A DNA stretch of 34,806 nucleotides from a virus. Positions 14,112-22,788 of this stretch are shown piece by piece. The notes under the pieces were generated by a model, which ran no database searches, was not told the DNA's origin, and worked only from the letters and a program-made list of their open reading frames with translations. The stretch lies in the IMG/VR virus record IMGVR_UViG_3300044846_002736, positions 1 to 34,806 of that record. One strand, written 5' to 3'. Made by a program: the position numbers and the translations under genes. Every line of letters starts with the position of its first letter. The first letter of the stretch is position 1.

Positions 14112-14897
14112 ATGGAAAGAAATTTTGAATTACTAAAAGAAGTCTTGGCTGTCCCAACAAAGACATATCAGGAAGATCTAATGATTGACTTTATAACCAA
14201 TTGGTTGGACGAAAATCAAATCACATATTATGTTGATAATTTTTACAACATATATGCAACAAAACAAACCGATGAAAATATTGGGTATTTTCCTTGCGTC
14301 GTTGCGCACACAGATACGGTACATACAATTGATTCTATCAACGTTGTTGAGGAAATGTTACCCAACGCTCAAAAAGAAATTAAACTGTCCTTAAAGGCTT
14401 ATAATGACAGTGGTGAACCCACTGGTATTGGTGGTGATGATAAGTGTGGTGTATATGGATGTTTAGAGTTGTTAAAAGAATTACCAAATCTAAAGGCCGC
14501 TTTTTTTGTTGCAGAAGAAACCGGATGTAAAGGGTCTTTTAATGCGGATCCTAAATTTTTTGAAAACGTTGGTTACGCAATACAATTTGATGCTCCGGAA
14601 AATAATATGATTTCCGAGTATCTTATGTCAAAACCTATGTTTAATAGAGACTCGGAATTTTTTAATGTTGGTGGTCGTCTTATCACTGAACATTTCCCAG
14701 GTGATACCAAATACCATAGACATCCTTATACGGATATTTTCCCATTAAATCAAAATTTTGGTTTATCTTGTTTTAATATATCAATTGGTTATTATAACTA
14801 CCATACAAGAAATGAATATGTTGTTGTGGAAGACACCTACAATGGTATAATGGTCGGTAAGCTAATGATAGAAGAACTTGGGTATACCAAACACTAG
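14112..14897 (+). CDS. M20-like zinc metallopeptidase
   Basis: The 261-residue product keeps the full metal-binding set of the M20/M28/M42 (co-catalytic) peptidases. This is HTDTV (His66, Asp68), GGDDKCG (Asp109 or Asp110 as bridging ligand), EE-T-G (catalytic Glu135 with Glu136), QFDAP (Asp160) and a late His231 in YNYHTRNEY. Such enzymes trim di- or tripeptides or N-terminal residues in the cytoplasm. At about 260 residues it is shorter than typical PepT-like enzymes (about 400), consistent with a lost dimerisation domain. It is convergent with the clpC-like gene and has a host-type promoter. A role in recycling peptides from degraded proteins is inferred; exact substrates are unknown. Confidence 0.75.
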   Translation: MERNFELLKEVLAVPTKTYQEDLMIDFITNWLDENQITYYVDNFYNIYATKQTDENIGYFPCVVAHTDTVHTIDSINVVEEMLPNAQKEIKLSLKAYNDSGEPTGIGGDDKCGVYGCLELLKELPNLKAAFFVAEETGCKGSFNADPKFFENVGYAIQFDAPENNMISEYLMSKPMFNRDSEFFNVGGRLITEHFPGDTKYHRHPYTDIFPLNQNFGLSCFNISIGYYNYHTRNEYVVVEDTYNGIMVGKLMIEELGYTKH

Positions 14898-14930
14898 TAA
14901 AAAAGGAGGGTTTTTTAATCCTCCTTTTTC
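14898..14930. terminator. Two-way terminator between peptidase and clpC-like genes
   Basis: AAAAAGGAGG pairs with CCTCCTTTTT around TTTTTTAAT-type loop. The A and T runs on both sides allow use in both directions. It overlaps the last codons of the minus-strand gene. Confidence 0.8.
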
Positions 14931-16975
14931 TTTCTACCACGTTTTTTTGGTTCTGGTTTTGTCCTATCTTCAATTTCTATTGTTTGATCTTCACCTTCTC
15001 CTTTAACAAACAACATATATTCTTTTCCTTCTACAACATCATTTGTTAAAATCTTTTCAGAAATTAAATCTTCTATTTTATCCTGGATTGCACGTTTGAT
15101 TGGTCTTGCGCCGTATTGTTCATCAAACCCAACTTTTGCTATTAAATCAACCACAGAAGATTCATATGAGACCTTATATCGCATAGAATTAAGTCTACCA
15201 ATCAATTTTTCTATTTCAAGTTTTACTATTTTATCAATATGTTCTTTTACTAAAGAATTAAAAATAACAACATCATCAATTCTATTTAAAAATTCAGGAG
15301 CAAAGAACTTACGTAATTCTTTTTTCAAAATGTCTCTTTTGTATTCTTCTTGTACAACATCACTATTGTTACTAGTTTTAAAACCAACACCAGAACCAAA
15401 ATCTTGTACTTTTCTAACACCAATGTTTGATGTCATAATAATTAAACAATTTTTAAAATTAATTTTTCTACCAAGACCATCAGTCATATGACCATCATCT
15501 AACATCTGGAGTAGTGTTGAGAAAATGTCTTTATTTGCTTTCTCAATCTCATCAAATAAGATAACTGAATAAGGTTTGTTTTTCGCTTGTTCGGTTAATT
15601 GTCCCCCTTCTTCGTGACCAACATATCCTGGAGGTGACCCAATAAGTCTTGAGATTGTGTGTTTTTCTTGATATTCTGACATATCAACACGAATTAAACT
15701 ATCTTCACTACCAAAAATTTCTTTTGCCAACTTTTTAGCTAAAAACGTTTTACCAACACCGGTAGATCCTAGAAATATAAATGAACCAATTGGTCTATTT
15801 GGGTCTTTAATCCCCACTCTATTTCGTCTAATTGCTTTTGATATTTTTTTAACAGCTTCTTCTTGTCCGATTACATAACCATTAAGAGAATCTTCTAAAT
15901 TAACAAGTGAGTTTTTTTCATCAATGTTAATTTTATTGACTGGGATTTTGGTCATATTTGAAACAACCTCATAAATTAGATCTTCTGGAATACCTCTTTT
16001 ACTATTTTTTAATTCTTCTTCAAACTTCTTTTTTTCTTCGTCAAGTTTCATTAAGATATTTTTTTCGCGGTCACGAAGTTCAGCAGCCATTTCATATTTT
16101 TGTTTTTTAATAACATCAGCCTTTTCTTGTTTAATGTCAGTAGCCTCTTGTTTTAATTTCTCAATATGATCCGGAAGTTTAATGTCAATTTGCATACGTG
16201 AACCAACCTCATCTAAAATATCAAATGCTTTATCTGGAAATTCACGATCGGTAATATATCTATCTGCTAACTCAACACATAACCAAAGTGATTCGTCGGT
16301 GTAGTGTACTTTGTGGTGTTCTTCGTACTTATCCTTACTTTGTTTTAAAATTTCAAACGTTTCATCTTTTGTTGATGGATCTACAATTATTTTTTGAAAT
16401 CTTCTTTCTAACGCACCATCTTTTTCAAAATGTTTTCTATATTCATCTAGTGTTGTCGCGCCAATACATTGGATTTCCCCTCTTGATAAGGCTGGTTTAA
16501 AAATATTTGATGCGTCAAGTGAACCAGAACTATTTCCCGCACCAACCATTGTATGTATTTCATCTATAAAAATTATAATATTTGGACTTACTTGTAACTC
16601 CTCAATTATAACCTTCATCCTTTCTTCAAATTGTCCACGGTATTTTGTACCGGCTACAACTGAATTAATATCTAATGATACAATACGTTTATCTGATAAA
16701 TTTTTAGGACATTCTCCAGCGTGGATCATCATAGCTAATCCCTCAACAATGGCCGTTTTTCCAGCACCAGGTTCACCAATAATAATGGGGTTATTTTTCT
16801 TTCTTCTAGATAATACTTGTGCAATACGAAGAATTTCTTTTTGCCTTCCAATTACTGGATCTAGTTTTCCTTGTTCTGCTAGTTTAATCAAATCCTTACT
16901 GAAATTATCTAAAACTGGTGTACCACCGTCTTTTTTCTTTCCTTTATCGTCGCCGTCTACAAATTCTATTGCCAT
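14915..16975 (-). CDS. ClpC-like AAA+ unfoldase without N-terminal domain
   Basis: The 686-residue product has both AAA+ modules of Clp/Hsp100 proteins. D1 has Walker A GEPGAGKT (67-74) and Walker B IIFIDEIH (134-141). D2 has GSTGVGKT (403-410) and VILFDEIEKA (471-480). Between them is a UVR-like middle segment (about 276-310, EMAAELRDREK) typical of ClpC rather than ClpA. A GVGF loop (529-532) sits where ClpA and ClpC carry the ClpP-docking tripeptide, so pairing with host ClpP is likely. The usual N-terminal adaptor-binding domain (about 140 residues) is missing; the protein starts close to the D1 module. I chose ATG 16975 over an upstream TTG. A near-consensus host promoter precedes it. 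No ClpP gene is in the window. Confidence 0.88.
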   Translation of the reverse strand: MAIEFVDGDDKGKKKDGGTPVLDNFSKDLIKLAEQGKLDPVIGRQKEILRIAQVLSRRKKNNPIIIGEPGAGKTAIVEGLAMMIHAGECPKNLSDKRIVSLDINSVVAGTKYRGQFEERMKVIIEELQVSPNIIIFIDEIHTMVGAGNSSGSLDASNIFKPALSRGEIQCIGATTLDEYRKHFEKDGALERRFQKIIVDPSTKDETFEILKQSKDKYEEHHKVHYTDESLWLCVELADRYITDREFPDKAFDILDEVGSRMQIDIKLPDHIEKLKQEATDIKQEKADVIKKQKYEMAAELRDREKNILMKLDEEKKKFEEELKNSKRGIPEDLIYEVVSNMTKIPVNKINIDEKNSLVNLEDSLNGYVIGQEEAVKKISKAIRRNRVGIKDPNRPIGSFIFLGSTGVGKTFLAKKLAKEIFGSEDSLIRVDMSEYQEKHTISRLIGSPPGYVGHEEGGQLTEQAKNKPYSVILFDEIEKANKDIFSTLLQMLDDGHMTDGLGRKINFKNCLIIMTSNIGVRKVQDFGSGVGFKTSNNSDVVQEEYKRDILKKELRKFFAPEFLNRIDDVVIFNSLVKEHIDKIVKLEIEKLIGRLNSMRYKVSYESSVVDLIAKVGFDEQYGARPIKRAIQDKIEDLISEKILTNDVVEGKEYMLFVKGEGEDQTIEIEDRTKPEPKKRGRKKKED

Positions 16976-16987
16976 AATCTTTTTCTT

Positions 16988-17019
16988 CAAAATTTAGGTA
17001 TAAAATTACGGTATGTCAA
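16988..17019 (-). promoter_or_regulatory. Near-consensus host promoter of the clpC-like gene
   Basis: On the minus strand TTG (17019-17017), a 20-nt spacer, then TAAATTTTG (16996-16988), one base longer than the TAnnTTTG consensus; the ATG follows 12 nt later. Confidence 0.45.
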
Positions 17020-17066
17020 CAATTTCAAAACTAACAATCGTATACAATTGAATTTAAGTTGTTATA

Positions 17067-17076
17067 ATATTTATTA
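17067..17076 (+). promoter_or_regulatory. ATATTTATTA motif before the KTSC gene
   Basis: Ends 15 nt before the ATG at 17092. Confidence 0.45.
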
Positions 17077-17091
17077 TAAAAATTTTATATT

Positions 17092-17337
17092 ATGGCAATT
17101 TTAAAAGAAGAGATTATTGGGACAAAAATTATAAATCAAATTGAGTCTTCAAATATCGTAAAAACAGAATATGATACCGCAACAAAAAAATTAGTTACAG
17201 AATTTAAAAATGGTATTCGTTATGAATATGATGATGTTCCACATCAATTATACACATCGTTTAGAACAGCAAAGTCTCAAGGAAGTTTTTTTAACACAAG
17301 TATTGCAAAAATTTTTAAATATAAGAAATTGAGTTAA
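17092..17337 (+). CDS. KTSC-domain protein
   Basis: The 81-residue protein is almost entirely one KTSC domain. It has the line SSNIVKTEYDTATKKLVTEFKNG, then IRYEYDDVP, then the family-naming part SFRTAKSQGSFFNTSIAKIF (the K-T-S-C segment, here with AKSQGSFFN). The length fits a single domain. These domains occur widely in phages and prokaryotes, often alone or fused to lysyl-tRNA synthetase-like or other proteins, with no settled function. It has a late-type motif upstream, and the nucleotidyltransferase gene follows 25 bases downstream with its own copy of the motif. Confidence 0.75.
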   Translation: MAILKEEIIGTKIINQIESSNIVKTEYDTATKKLVTEFKNGIRYEYDDVPHQLYTSFRTAKSQGSFFNTSIAKIFKYKKLS

Positions 17338-17349
17338 TTCATTTTTGTA

Positions 17350-17359
17350 ATATTTATAA
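17350..17359 (+). promoter_or_regulatory. ATATTTATAA motif before the nucleotidyltransferase gene
   Basis: Ends only 3 nt before the ATG at 17363. Confidence 0.45.
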
Positions 17360-17362
17360 TTA

Positions 17363-18094
17363 ATGGACAATGAATTATTAAAAAGTTTTGAACCCCAAAC
17401 AAAGTTAAATACAAAAGTTTGGCAGGGAAGTAGTGGATCACCTAAAATGAAACCAGAAATTAGGGAAGGGCTACTCCAGATTGCTTATGAATTTATAGAA
17501 TTCCTTGATGTGGATATTGTTGTTACCGATATAATCCTTACTGGGTCATTGTCAAATTATAACTGGTCTAAATATTCTGACTTTGATTTACACATTGTTG
17601 CAAATTTCCAACAATATAATCAAAGCCAAGTTGAGTTATACGAAAAACTATTTAATCTTAAAAAAATGTTATATAATCAAAAACACGACATCACAATTAA
17701 AGGATATGAGGTTGAGTTATACGTACAAAATGAAACTGAATCACATTTTTCTACCGGTGTTTATTCTGTACTTTTTGATGAATGGTCTAATGTTCCTAAA
17801 AGAGAAAAGGTGAGTGTTGATAAAGAGTTGTTAAAAGAAAAAGCTAGACAATGGATGAATATTATAGACAACCTTATTGAAACAATTAAAGATGATGACA
17901 TTAGAACCGCTAAAGAATTGGTACAGAAATATAAAGATAAGTTAAAAAAATTTAGATCTTGTGGTTTAGAAAAGGACGGTGAGTACTCTACAGAAAATTT
18001 GGTGTTTAAAATCTTAAGAAGAAATGGTTATATAGAAAAACTAAATGATTTATCAACAAAAATTATTGATAAAAAATTATCAATGAACCAATAA
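17363..18094 (+). CDS. Nucleotidyltransferase (pol beta superfamily)
   Basis: The 243-residue protein carries the signature of the DNA polymerase beta-type nucleotidyltransferase fold: ILTGSLSNYNWSKYSDFDLHIV (58-79), that is Gly61-Ser62 followed by Asp73 and Asp75, which bind two metal ions. A third acidic residue probably lies in GYEVELYVQ. The C-terminal half is helical and charged. The substrate cannot be read from the sequence; relatives add nucleotides to RNA, proteins or antibiotics. Similar genes occur in many T4-like phages near structural genes. The start is the ATG right after the late-type motif. Confidence 0.7.
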   Translation: MDNELLKSFEPQTKLNTKVWQGSSGSPKMKPEIREGLLQIAYEFIEFLDVDIVVTDIILTGSLSNYNWSKYSDFDLHIVANFQQYNQSQVELYEKLFNLKKMLYNQKHDITIKGYEVELYVQNETESHFSTGVYSVLFDEWSNVPKREKVSVDKELLKEKARQWMNIIDNLIETIKDDDIRTAKELVQKYKDKLKKFRSCGLEKDGEYSTENLVFKILRRNGYIEKLNDLSTKIIDKKLSMNQ

Positions 18095-18128
18095 TTTATA
18101 AAAATATAAAATAATCTTAATATTCTAT

Positions 18129-18138
18129 ATATTTATTA
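18129..18138 (+). promoter_or_regulatory. ATATTTATTA motif before the amber-interrupted gene
   Basis: Lies 31 nt before the ATG at 18170. Confidence 0.45.
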
Positions 18139-18169
18139 AGAAAAAATAATTTATTCAAAAAAATATACT

Positions 18170-19777
18170 ATGGGAGGACTTAAACCTATTGGAAGTGAAA
18201 AATTACAAGGTATGGACAAAATTCATAGAATTATGGAGATTGCTAGATACAATGAAACTTTACCAAGCTCAATTAATGAAAATCAAAAAAATTAGTATTC
18301 GTTAGATTTATCGGATGGAAACACATATCACATTGTAAAAGAAAGATTGGGTTATATAATCAAAAAAGGACTTAACGAGTCTACAACCGATTATATTGAA
18401 CCTATGCAAAATAGAAAGTATTTTTCATCTTATTCACAAGCGTTGAAAAAAATGAATCTGATTGCAAAAGAATTTAACGTTTTATATGAAAACGTAGAGG
18501 GGACTTCGTTATTTAACGAAGAAAAAAAAAAGTATAAACTAAAATTAAACTCAACCCCAAAAAAAACTTCTGAACCAGCATCTACGGATATGACTGGCGG
18601 TTTAGGTATTAGTACACCCGCACCGGCACCTGCTCCAATGACACCTCCAACACCTATAACACCATCGGCAGATATGGGTGGAGAAAACAAACCAACAGAC
18701 TTGGAGCCAACACCATCTACCGGTGGTGATTTGTCTATGTCGGATTCTGAAGAACCGGCAGATGATTTATCAACACCACCTATGGGTGATACGTCTATGG
18801 GTGAAGATCCGTTAGCTACTGAAGAAGAACCAATGGATACTGAAGAAGAACCAGAAGAACCAGAAGACACTGAAGAAGAACCAGAAGATAAAGAGTCTAA
18901 AGGTGGTTCATCGTTTAAATTAATACAAAAACTTACCGGTAAATTAGCTCAAAAAATCAGAACATACTCTGAAGATAGTGAAATTGATAGTAAGGACGCA
19001 AAATACATTCTTAATTCTATTTTATCGGCAATTGATGTTGATAGTTTAGACGATGATGATGTTGATGATATTATTGCTCGTTTAGAGGGTGAAGACGAAG
19101 AAGATGATGATGTGGATACTGATACTATGGATGATGAAGAAGAGTCGTCTATGGACACGGAAGAAGAACCAATGGATACTGAAGAACCATCTATGGATTC
19201 AGAAAGTGATGCAAAACCTATGAGTGGTGGTCGTTTTGAGAAATCTTCTATGGGGATGAAAAAACCACCAATGAAAAAATCGTCAGCACCAACAATGGGT
19301 GAAATAGGTGAAACTATGAGTTTATCTAACGCAATTAATAAAAGTGTTGGTATTAAGTATAATTCAGCAATTCAAGACGAATTAGGTGAAGAGTCAGACG
19401 CTGATTACCCAAAACACGGATCAAGGTTTGAAAGAAAACCAAGATTTTATGATGATTTTGAAACATCTGATTTTGAGATGTTCGGTGAATCAAAAGTAGA
19501 TAAAATTATTTCAAAATATTTTAACTCTTCAAAAGAAGAATCACTTACAGAAAAAAGAAAACAATTAACGTTATTGGAACAAAAAGAAAAAGCCGTTTCT
19601 AAAGCAAATGGTAATATTAAAAAACTTTCTGAAAACATTAAACAAGAAAAATCAGCACTTAAATTTTTTGAAAAATACCCTAATTCAAAATTACTTGGAA
19701 AGACAAATAAAGGTAATTTAGTTTTTGAAGAAGGTTTTGTTAAAACAAAGATTACAATAAGTGGTACTGTAATATGA
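18170..19777 (+). CDS. Acidic virion-associated protein interrupted by an in-frame TAG
   Basis: From ATG 18170 the frame reads 41 residues (MGGLKPIGSEKLQGMDK ... SINENQKN), meets TAG at 18293-18295, and continues without shift for 493 more codons. The sequence on both sides looks like one protein: helical leader, then YSLDLSDGNTYHIVKER leading into GYIIKKGLNES. If read through, the protein has 534 residues plus the amber position. The middle (about 100-310) is very rich in Pro, Asp and Glu; the end is a Lys/Glu coiled coil. It resembles the scaffold-like protein at 31590 in composition and in a GSRF motif. A TTG at 18347 would be the only sizeable downstream start. Causes may be readthrough, a recent nonsense mutation or a sequence error. 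It ends with a 4-base ATGA overlap with the next gene. Confidence 0.6.
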
Positions 19778-20181
19778 GTTATTTAATATATATAAATGGA
19801 TTAGGACCTAATTATAAAGGTGAGAATATTTATGAGTTTATTTTTACCGATTCTATGGATGATGTTTGGGGTGAAAATTGGGAAGCAAGACCAGCAAATG
19901 GTTACCCAAGTCCACCAGATATAGAACATATAAAAAAAGTTGGTACATTAACACACGAGACGGTAACATTAGAACTTGTACAAAATTCTGATGTTTTTTC
20001 GGTTCAAGATTCTATTGATGGTGTTATCGCTTTAGGTTGGGAAAAAGAAGATGAAATAGATTTTTCGTTAGTTAAAAGATTGGTTTTTAAATATGGAGAC
20101 CAAGAACAAGATGTTAAAGATAAATTATACGAGAGAGACCTCGTATTACAATTTGAAAAAAAGGTAGTGTATGAAAACTAA
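19774..20181 (+). CDS. Unknown protein in the structural operon
   Basis: The 135-residue protein starts MSYLIYINGLGPNYKGENIYEFIF, a beta-strand-rich beginning, and includes DDVWGENWEARPANGYPSPPDIEHI (about 29-53) and an acidic C-terminus. No known motif is visible. It overlaps the preceding gene by four bases (ATGA) and the following gene by 11 bases, so translation of the three is probably coupled and the proteins may work together, for example in the virion. Similar proteins are found in T4-like phages of this type as conserved hypotheticals, as far as I recall; I do not assign a role. Confidence 0.6.
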   Translation: MSYLIYINGLGPNYKGENIYEFIFTDSMDDVWGENWEARPANGYPSPPDIEHIKKVGTLTHETVTLELVQNSDVFSVQDSIDGVIALGWEKEDEIDFSLVKRLVFKYGDQEQDVKDKLYERDLVLQFEKKVVYEN

Positions 20182-21277
20182 AAAAAATGTTGGGGTATTA
20201 TTAGAAAATGGGATTCATTTTAATACTATTATGAGCTTAAGCAATAAACAAGTAGGTGTTTTAGCTGAAAAATTTTTTAAATCTAAACCTATGGGTGATG
20301 TTGAGCAAGCAAAAAAAGATTCACTACAGGGTATGAGGGCTTTTATTGATAATAATATGAGTTTAGCAGATCCTGCTAATAAACTATCTGATAATCAAGT
20401 ATTAGATTTGATTAAAGGGGCTGCTCGTTGGGCAAAATCACCTAATGGTTCTAAATTTAATAAAATGGCGGCTGAAATATATAGAATAGCAAAACCGTTA
20501 TTTGAAGGTAATAAAAAAGAAACAAATGAGGTAGAAACTTATAGTACGCAAACTAGTGTTTTTAATCCAGCATCAACAACTGATAAAGGTGAATTTGATA
20601 AAGTCGCAAATAACCCAAATGTTAATAAAGAATTTTCAGTGACTAAAGATAACCAAATAGCAGTAACAACTGGTAATGTACCAAATCTAGCTGAAAGTGG
20701 TGAAGTTGCAGAAAAATTTGAGTCCAAAGCACAACAAGGATTATTCTGGACAAAGTGTAAAAACAGTACAGGAAAAAAGAAAAAAGAATGGTGCGATAGG
20801 GCTGAAGAATTTTCTGACAAAACAACCAAAAAAGATTATGAATCTATGCCAGAAAAAAAACATTCAAAAAAAACTGATGAAAATTATGAAAAATTTTTAG
20901 AAGAAAGAATTATGGAAATGATTGAAAGACATATTGAACCTACAATGACAAAACGTGATTTTATTAGATCAATCCAAGAAAAAAAGAATAATTCTGAAAA
21001 TTTTATGTTGGAAAATCCGAAAAAAAATAGTATGTTTGCACAAAATAAAGGTATGGAGATGAAAACAATGAAAAGACCAATTGGTAAAATTTCTTCTTTT
21101 GAGATGAAAGAAAACACAACAGAAAAAGAAGCGCCAACAACACCAGGAATTAAAACACCACCAAAAAGAAAGAATCCACATAAAGATCCAGCTCCGGGTA
21201 TTAAGGAAAATCCGAAGGCTGAAAACCAAAAAAATGACTTTATGTCGGCAATAACATCAATATTAAACAACGCATAA
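20171..21277 (+). CDS. Lys-rich probable virion-associated protein
   Basis: The 368-residue protein is charged and Lys-rich. It has a helical N-terminal region (about 20-120, with a repeated GMRAFIDNN and AARWAKSPNGSKFNKMA style), a segment with CKNSTGKKKKEWCDRA (about 197-212), and a disordered Pro/Lys-rich tail from about 310 onwards. No enzymatic motif is visible. It lies in a tight overlapping operon with acidic neighbours and may bind DNA or a core protein inside the capsid, as do internal head proteins of T4; this is inference from composition only. It ends two bases before the next ATG. Confidence 0.55.
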   Translation: MKTKKNVGVLLENGIHFNTIMSLSNKQVGVLAEKFFKSKPMGDVEQAKKDSLQGMRAFIDNNMSLADPANKLSDNQVLDLIKGAARWAKSPNGSKFNKMAAEIYRIAKPLFEGNKKETNEVETYSTQTSVFNPASTTDKGEFDKVANNPNVNKEFSVTKDNQIAVTTGNVPNLAESGEVAEKFESKAQQGLFWTKCKNSTGKKKKEWCDRAEEFSDKTTKKDYESMPEKKHSKKTDENYEKFLEERIMEMIERHIEPTMTKRDFIRSIQEKKNNSENFMLENPKKNSMFAQNKGMEMKTMKRPIGKISSFEMKENTTEKEAPTTPGIKTPPKRKNPHKDPAPGIKENPKAENQKNDFMSAITSILNNA

Positions 21278-21279
21278 AA

Positions 21280-22656
21280 ATGGGAAATAGAGGAGAATTA
21301 GAAAAACTTATAAGAAAAATTGTAAATGAAGCACCGGTTGATTACGGTGATTATCCAGAAAGAATGGACCCAAGAACTCAACAAAGAATTGAGGATCCAG
21401 AGGGTATATACGCCAAAAACAGAGCGTTTAAAGGTGGTGTTTCAGATGTAGAAAGATTAACAGGTTCTAGATTTAAAGAAATTGTAGACTATGTAAAAAG
21501 ATATTTTAGTACTGATATGAATGTTTCAGATCCTCAAGTTAAAAGAGCGATTCAAATGGAACAAATGTTATCAGTACGACAAGCAATGCAAATTGAACCT
21601 AGGTATAGAGAACAATTAAGGGATTTAGCTGTAGAGATTGCCGCCAAAGAAGAAGGTTGGTTAGACAGTAATATGACAATGGAACAAGCTGTTGAACAAG
21701 GGTTAATTATTAAAGTTAGAAAAGAGGGTGGTATTGTCTATGAATTTGATTTTGTTAATATGTTAACTTTCTTGGGTGAACAAAGAATTGATCCGACAAT
21801 ATTCCAGATGAAACCACAAAAAACCGAAAAACTACCATTACCTCCAAATTTTTCATTTGACGTTGATGAATTAACACCAGATGAACAAAAACAACTAGAG
21901 ATTGAAAAACGAAACGTAATCAATGCTATTATAATGGGTAAGGGAAAACGTGGTCAGTTTGCTTTTCAAATGTATAAAGATAGATTAGATGCTATTGATC
22001 CAGGACTATACGTTTTATATAATAAAATTATGGGTGCAAATGACTTGATGTATTTTACTAATGAAGATTTAATTGAGACTCTTGGTGGAAACGCCGCTGG
22101 TGCCGCTGGAAAAATGCAACAAAGTGGTGATGACGAAGATGAGGATGATGATCAAGGTGGTGAAGAGCAAGATGAAAACGACACATATTATGCAAATGGT
22201 GTTATTTTTCCTATTTTACTTCACGAACTTTTTAAATCATTTTCTATTATCTCATCAAGACATCAATGGAAAGATATGGATCCAGAAATGGCAAGACAAG
22301 TAATGGGTCAAACGGATACGATGGAAAACGAACCAATGAATTTCCGTGTTGGTGGTGAATTAGTTAGAAAATTAAGATCATTATTACCTGATGAATTAAC
22401 AATTGATGCTGATGGAAAAAAATATGTTCCTTACTTTGAACAGTTACTTTACAGTATTCCGGCTCAAGAATTTCTTAAAGATGTTATTGCAAACGTTGTT
22501 TCTGATGATAAGTCAGATAATGAAAAAGCACAAAAAAGATTTAGAGATTTACTACAACAAGCAAAGTCATTATATCAAAAATATCAAGAAAATGATGATG
22601 ACGATTATGAAGACGACGAAGAAGATGATGATATTTTAACAAGATTAGGTTTGTAA
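21280..22656 (+). CDS. Structural-operon protein with probable cleavable leader
   Basis: The 458-residue product starts with a short amphipathic helix ending in IVNE-A (MGNRGELEKLIRKIVNEAPV), which fits the (I/L/V)-x-E cleavage rule of T4 prohead proteases. The main part is helical and soluble. There is a strongly acidic insert (about 283-302, DDEDEDDDQGGEEQDEND) and an acidic C-terminus. No catalytic motif is recognised. It closes the operon that begins at 18170 and is followed by a strong terminator. Most likely an internal or head-associated protein, but I cannot name a homologue. Confidence 0.55.
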   Translation: MGNRGELEKLIRKIVNEAPVDYGDYPERMDPRTQQRIEDPEGIYAKNRAFKGGVSDVERLTGSRFKEIVDYVKRYFSTDMNVSDPQVKRAIQMEQMLSVRQAMQIEPRYREQLRDLAVEIAAKEEGWLDSNMTMEQAVEQGLIIKVRKEGGIVYEFDFVNMLTFLGEQRIDPTIFQMKPQKTEKLPLPPNFSFDVDELTPDEQKQLEIEKRNVINAIIMGKGKRGQFAFQMYKDRLDAIDPGLYVLYNKIMGANDLMYFTNEDLIETLGGNAAGAAGKMQQSGDDEDEDDDQGGEEQDENDTYYANGVIFPILLHELFKSFSIISSRHQWKDMDPEMARQVMGQTDTMENEPMNFRVGGELVRKLRSLLPDELTIDADGKKYVPYFEQLLYSIPAQEFLKDVIANVVSDDKSDNEKAQKRFRDLLQQAKSLYQKYQENDDDDYEDDEEDDDILTRLGL

Positions 22657-22676
22657 CCTAAATAAAATATTGTCCT

Positions 22677-22709
22677 AAAACCCCTTTCTTAATTGATTGG
22701 GGTTTTTTT
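22677..22709 (+). terminator. Terminator after the 18170-22656 operon
   Basis: AAAACCCC pairs with GGGGTTTT around a 14-nt loop, followed by more T residues. Confidence 0.8.
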
Positions 22710-22750
22710 TTAAAAAAAATGAAATAATAGTAATATTACTAAAATTGTAA

Positions 22751-22760
22751 ATATTTATTA
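22751..22760 (+). promoter_or_regulatory. ATATTTATTA motif before fibre gene 3
   Basis: Ends 28 nt before the ATG at 22789, followed by an A-rich leader like those of fibres 1 and 2. Confidence 0.5.
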
Positions 22761-22788
22761 GTAAATAAAAAAATTAAAAACAAAAATT

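Noticed and set aside
14112-14897. Prohead or tail-linked peptidase role for the M20-like enzyme
   Set aside because: Its motifs are those of cytoplasmic exopeptidases, it has no leader, and the head protease is clearly the gene at 29648.
16988-16990. TTG start for the clpC-like gene
   Set aside because: An ATG 15 bases downstream has a better context, and the TTG lies in the promoter-like element.
18293-18295. Genome-wide reassignment of TAG as in some crAss-like phages
   Set aside because: Several genes here end with TAG in a natural position (647-649, 4746-4748, 29624-29626), and the other long frames contain no in-frame TAG.
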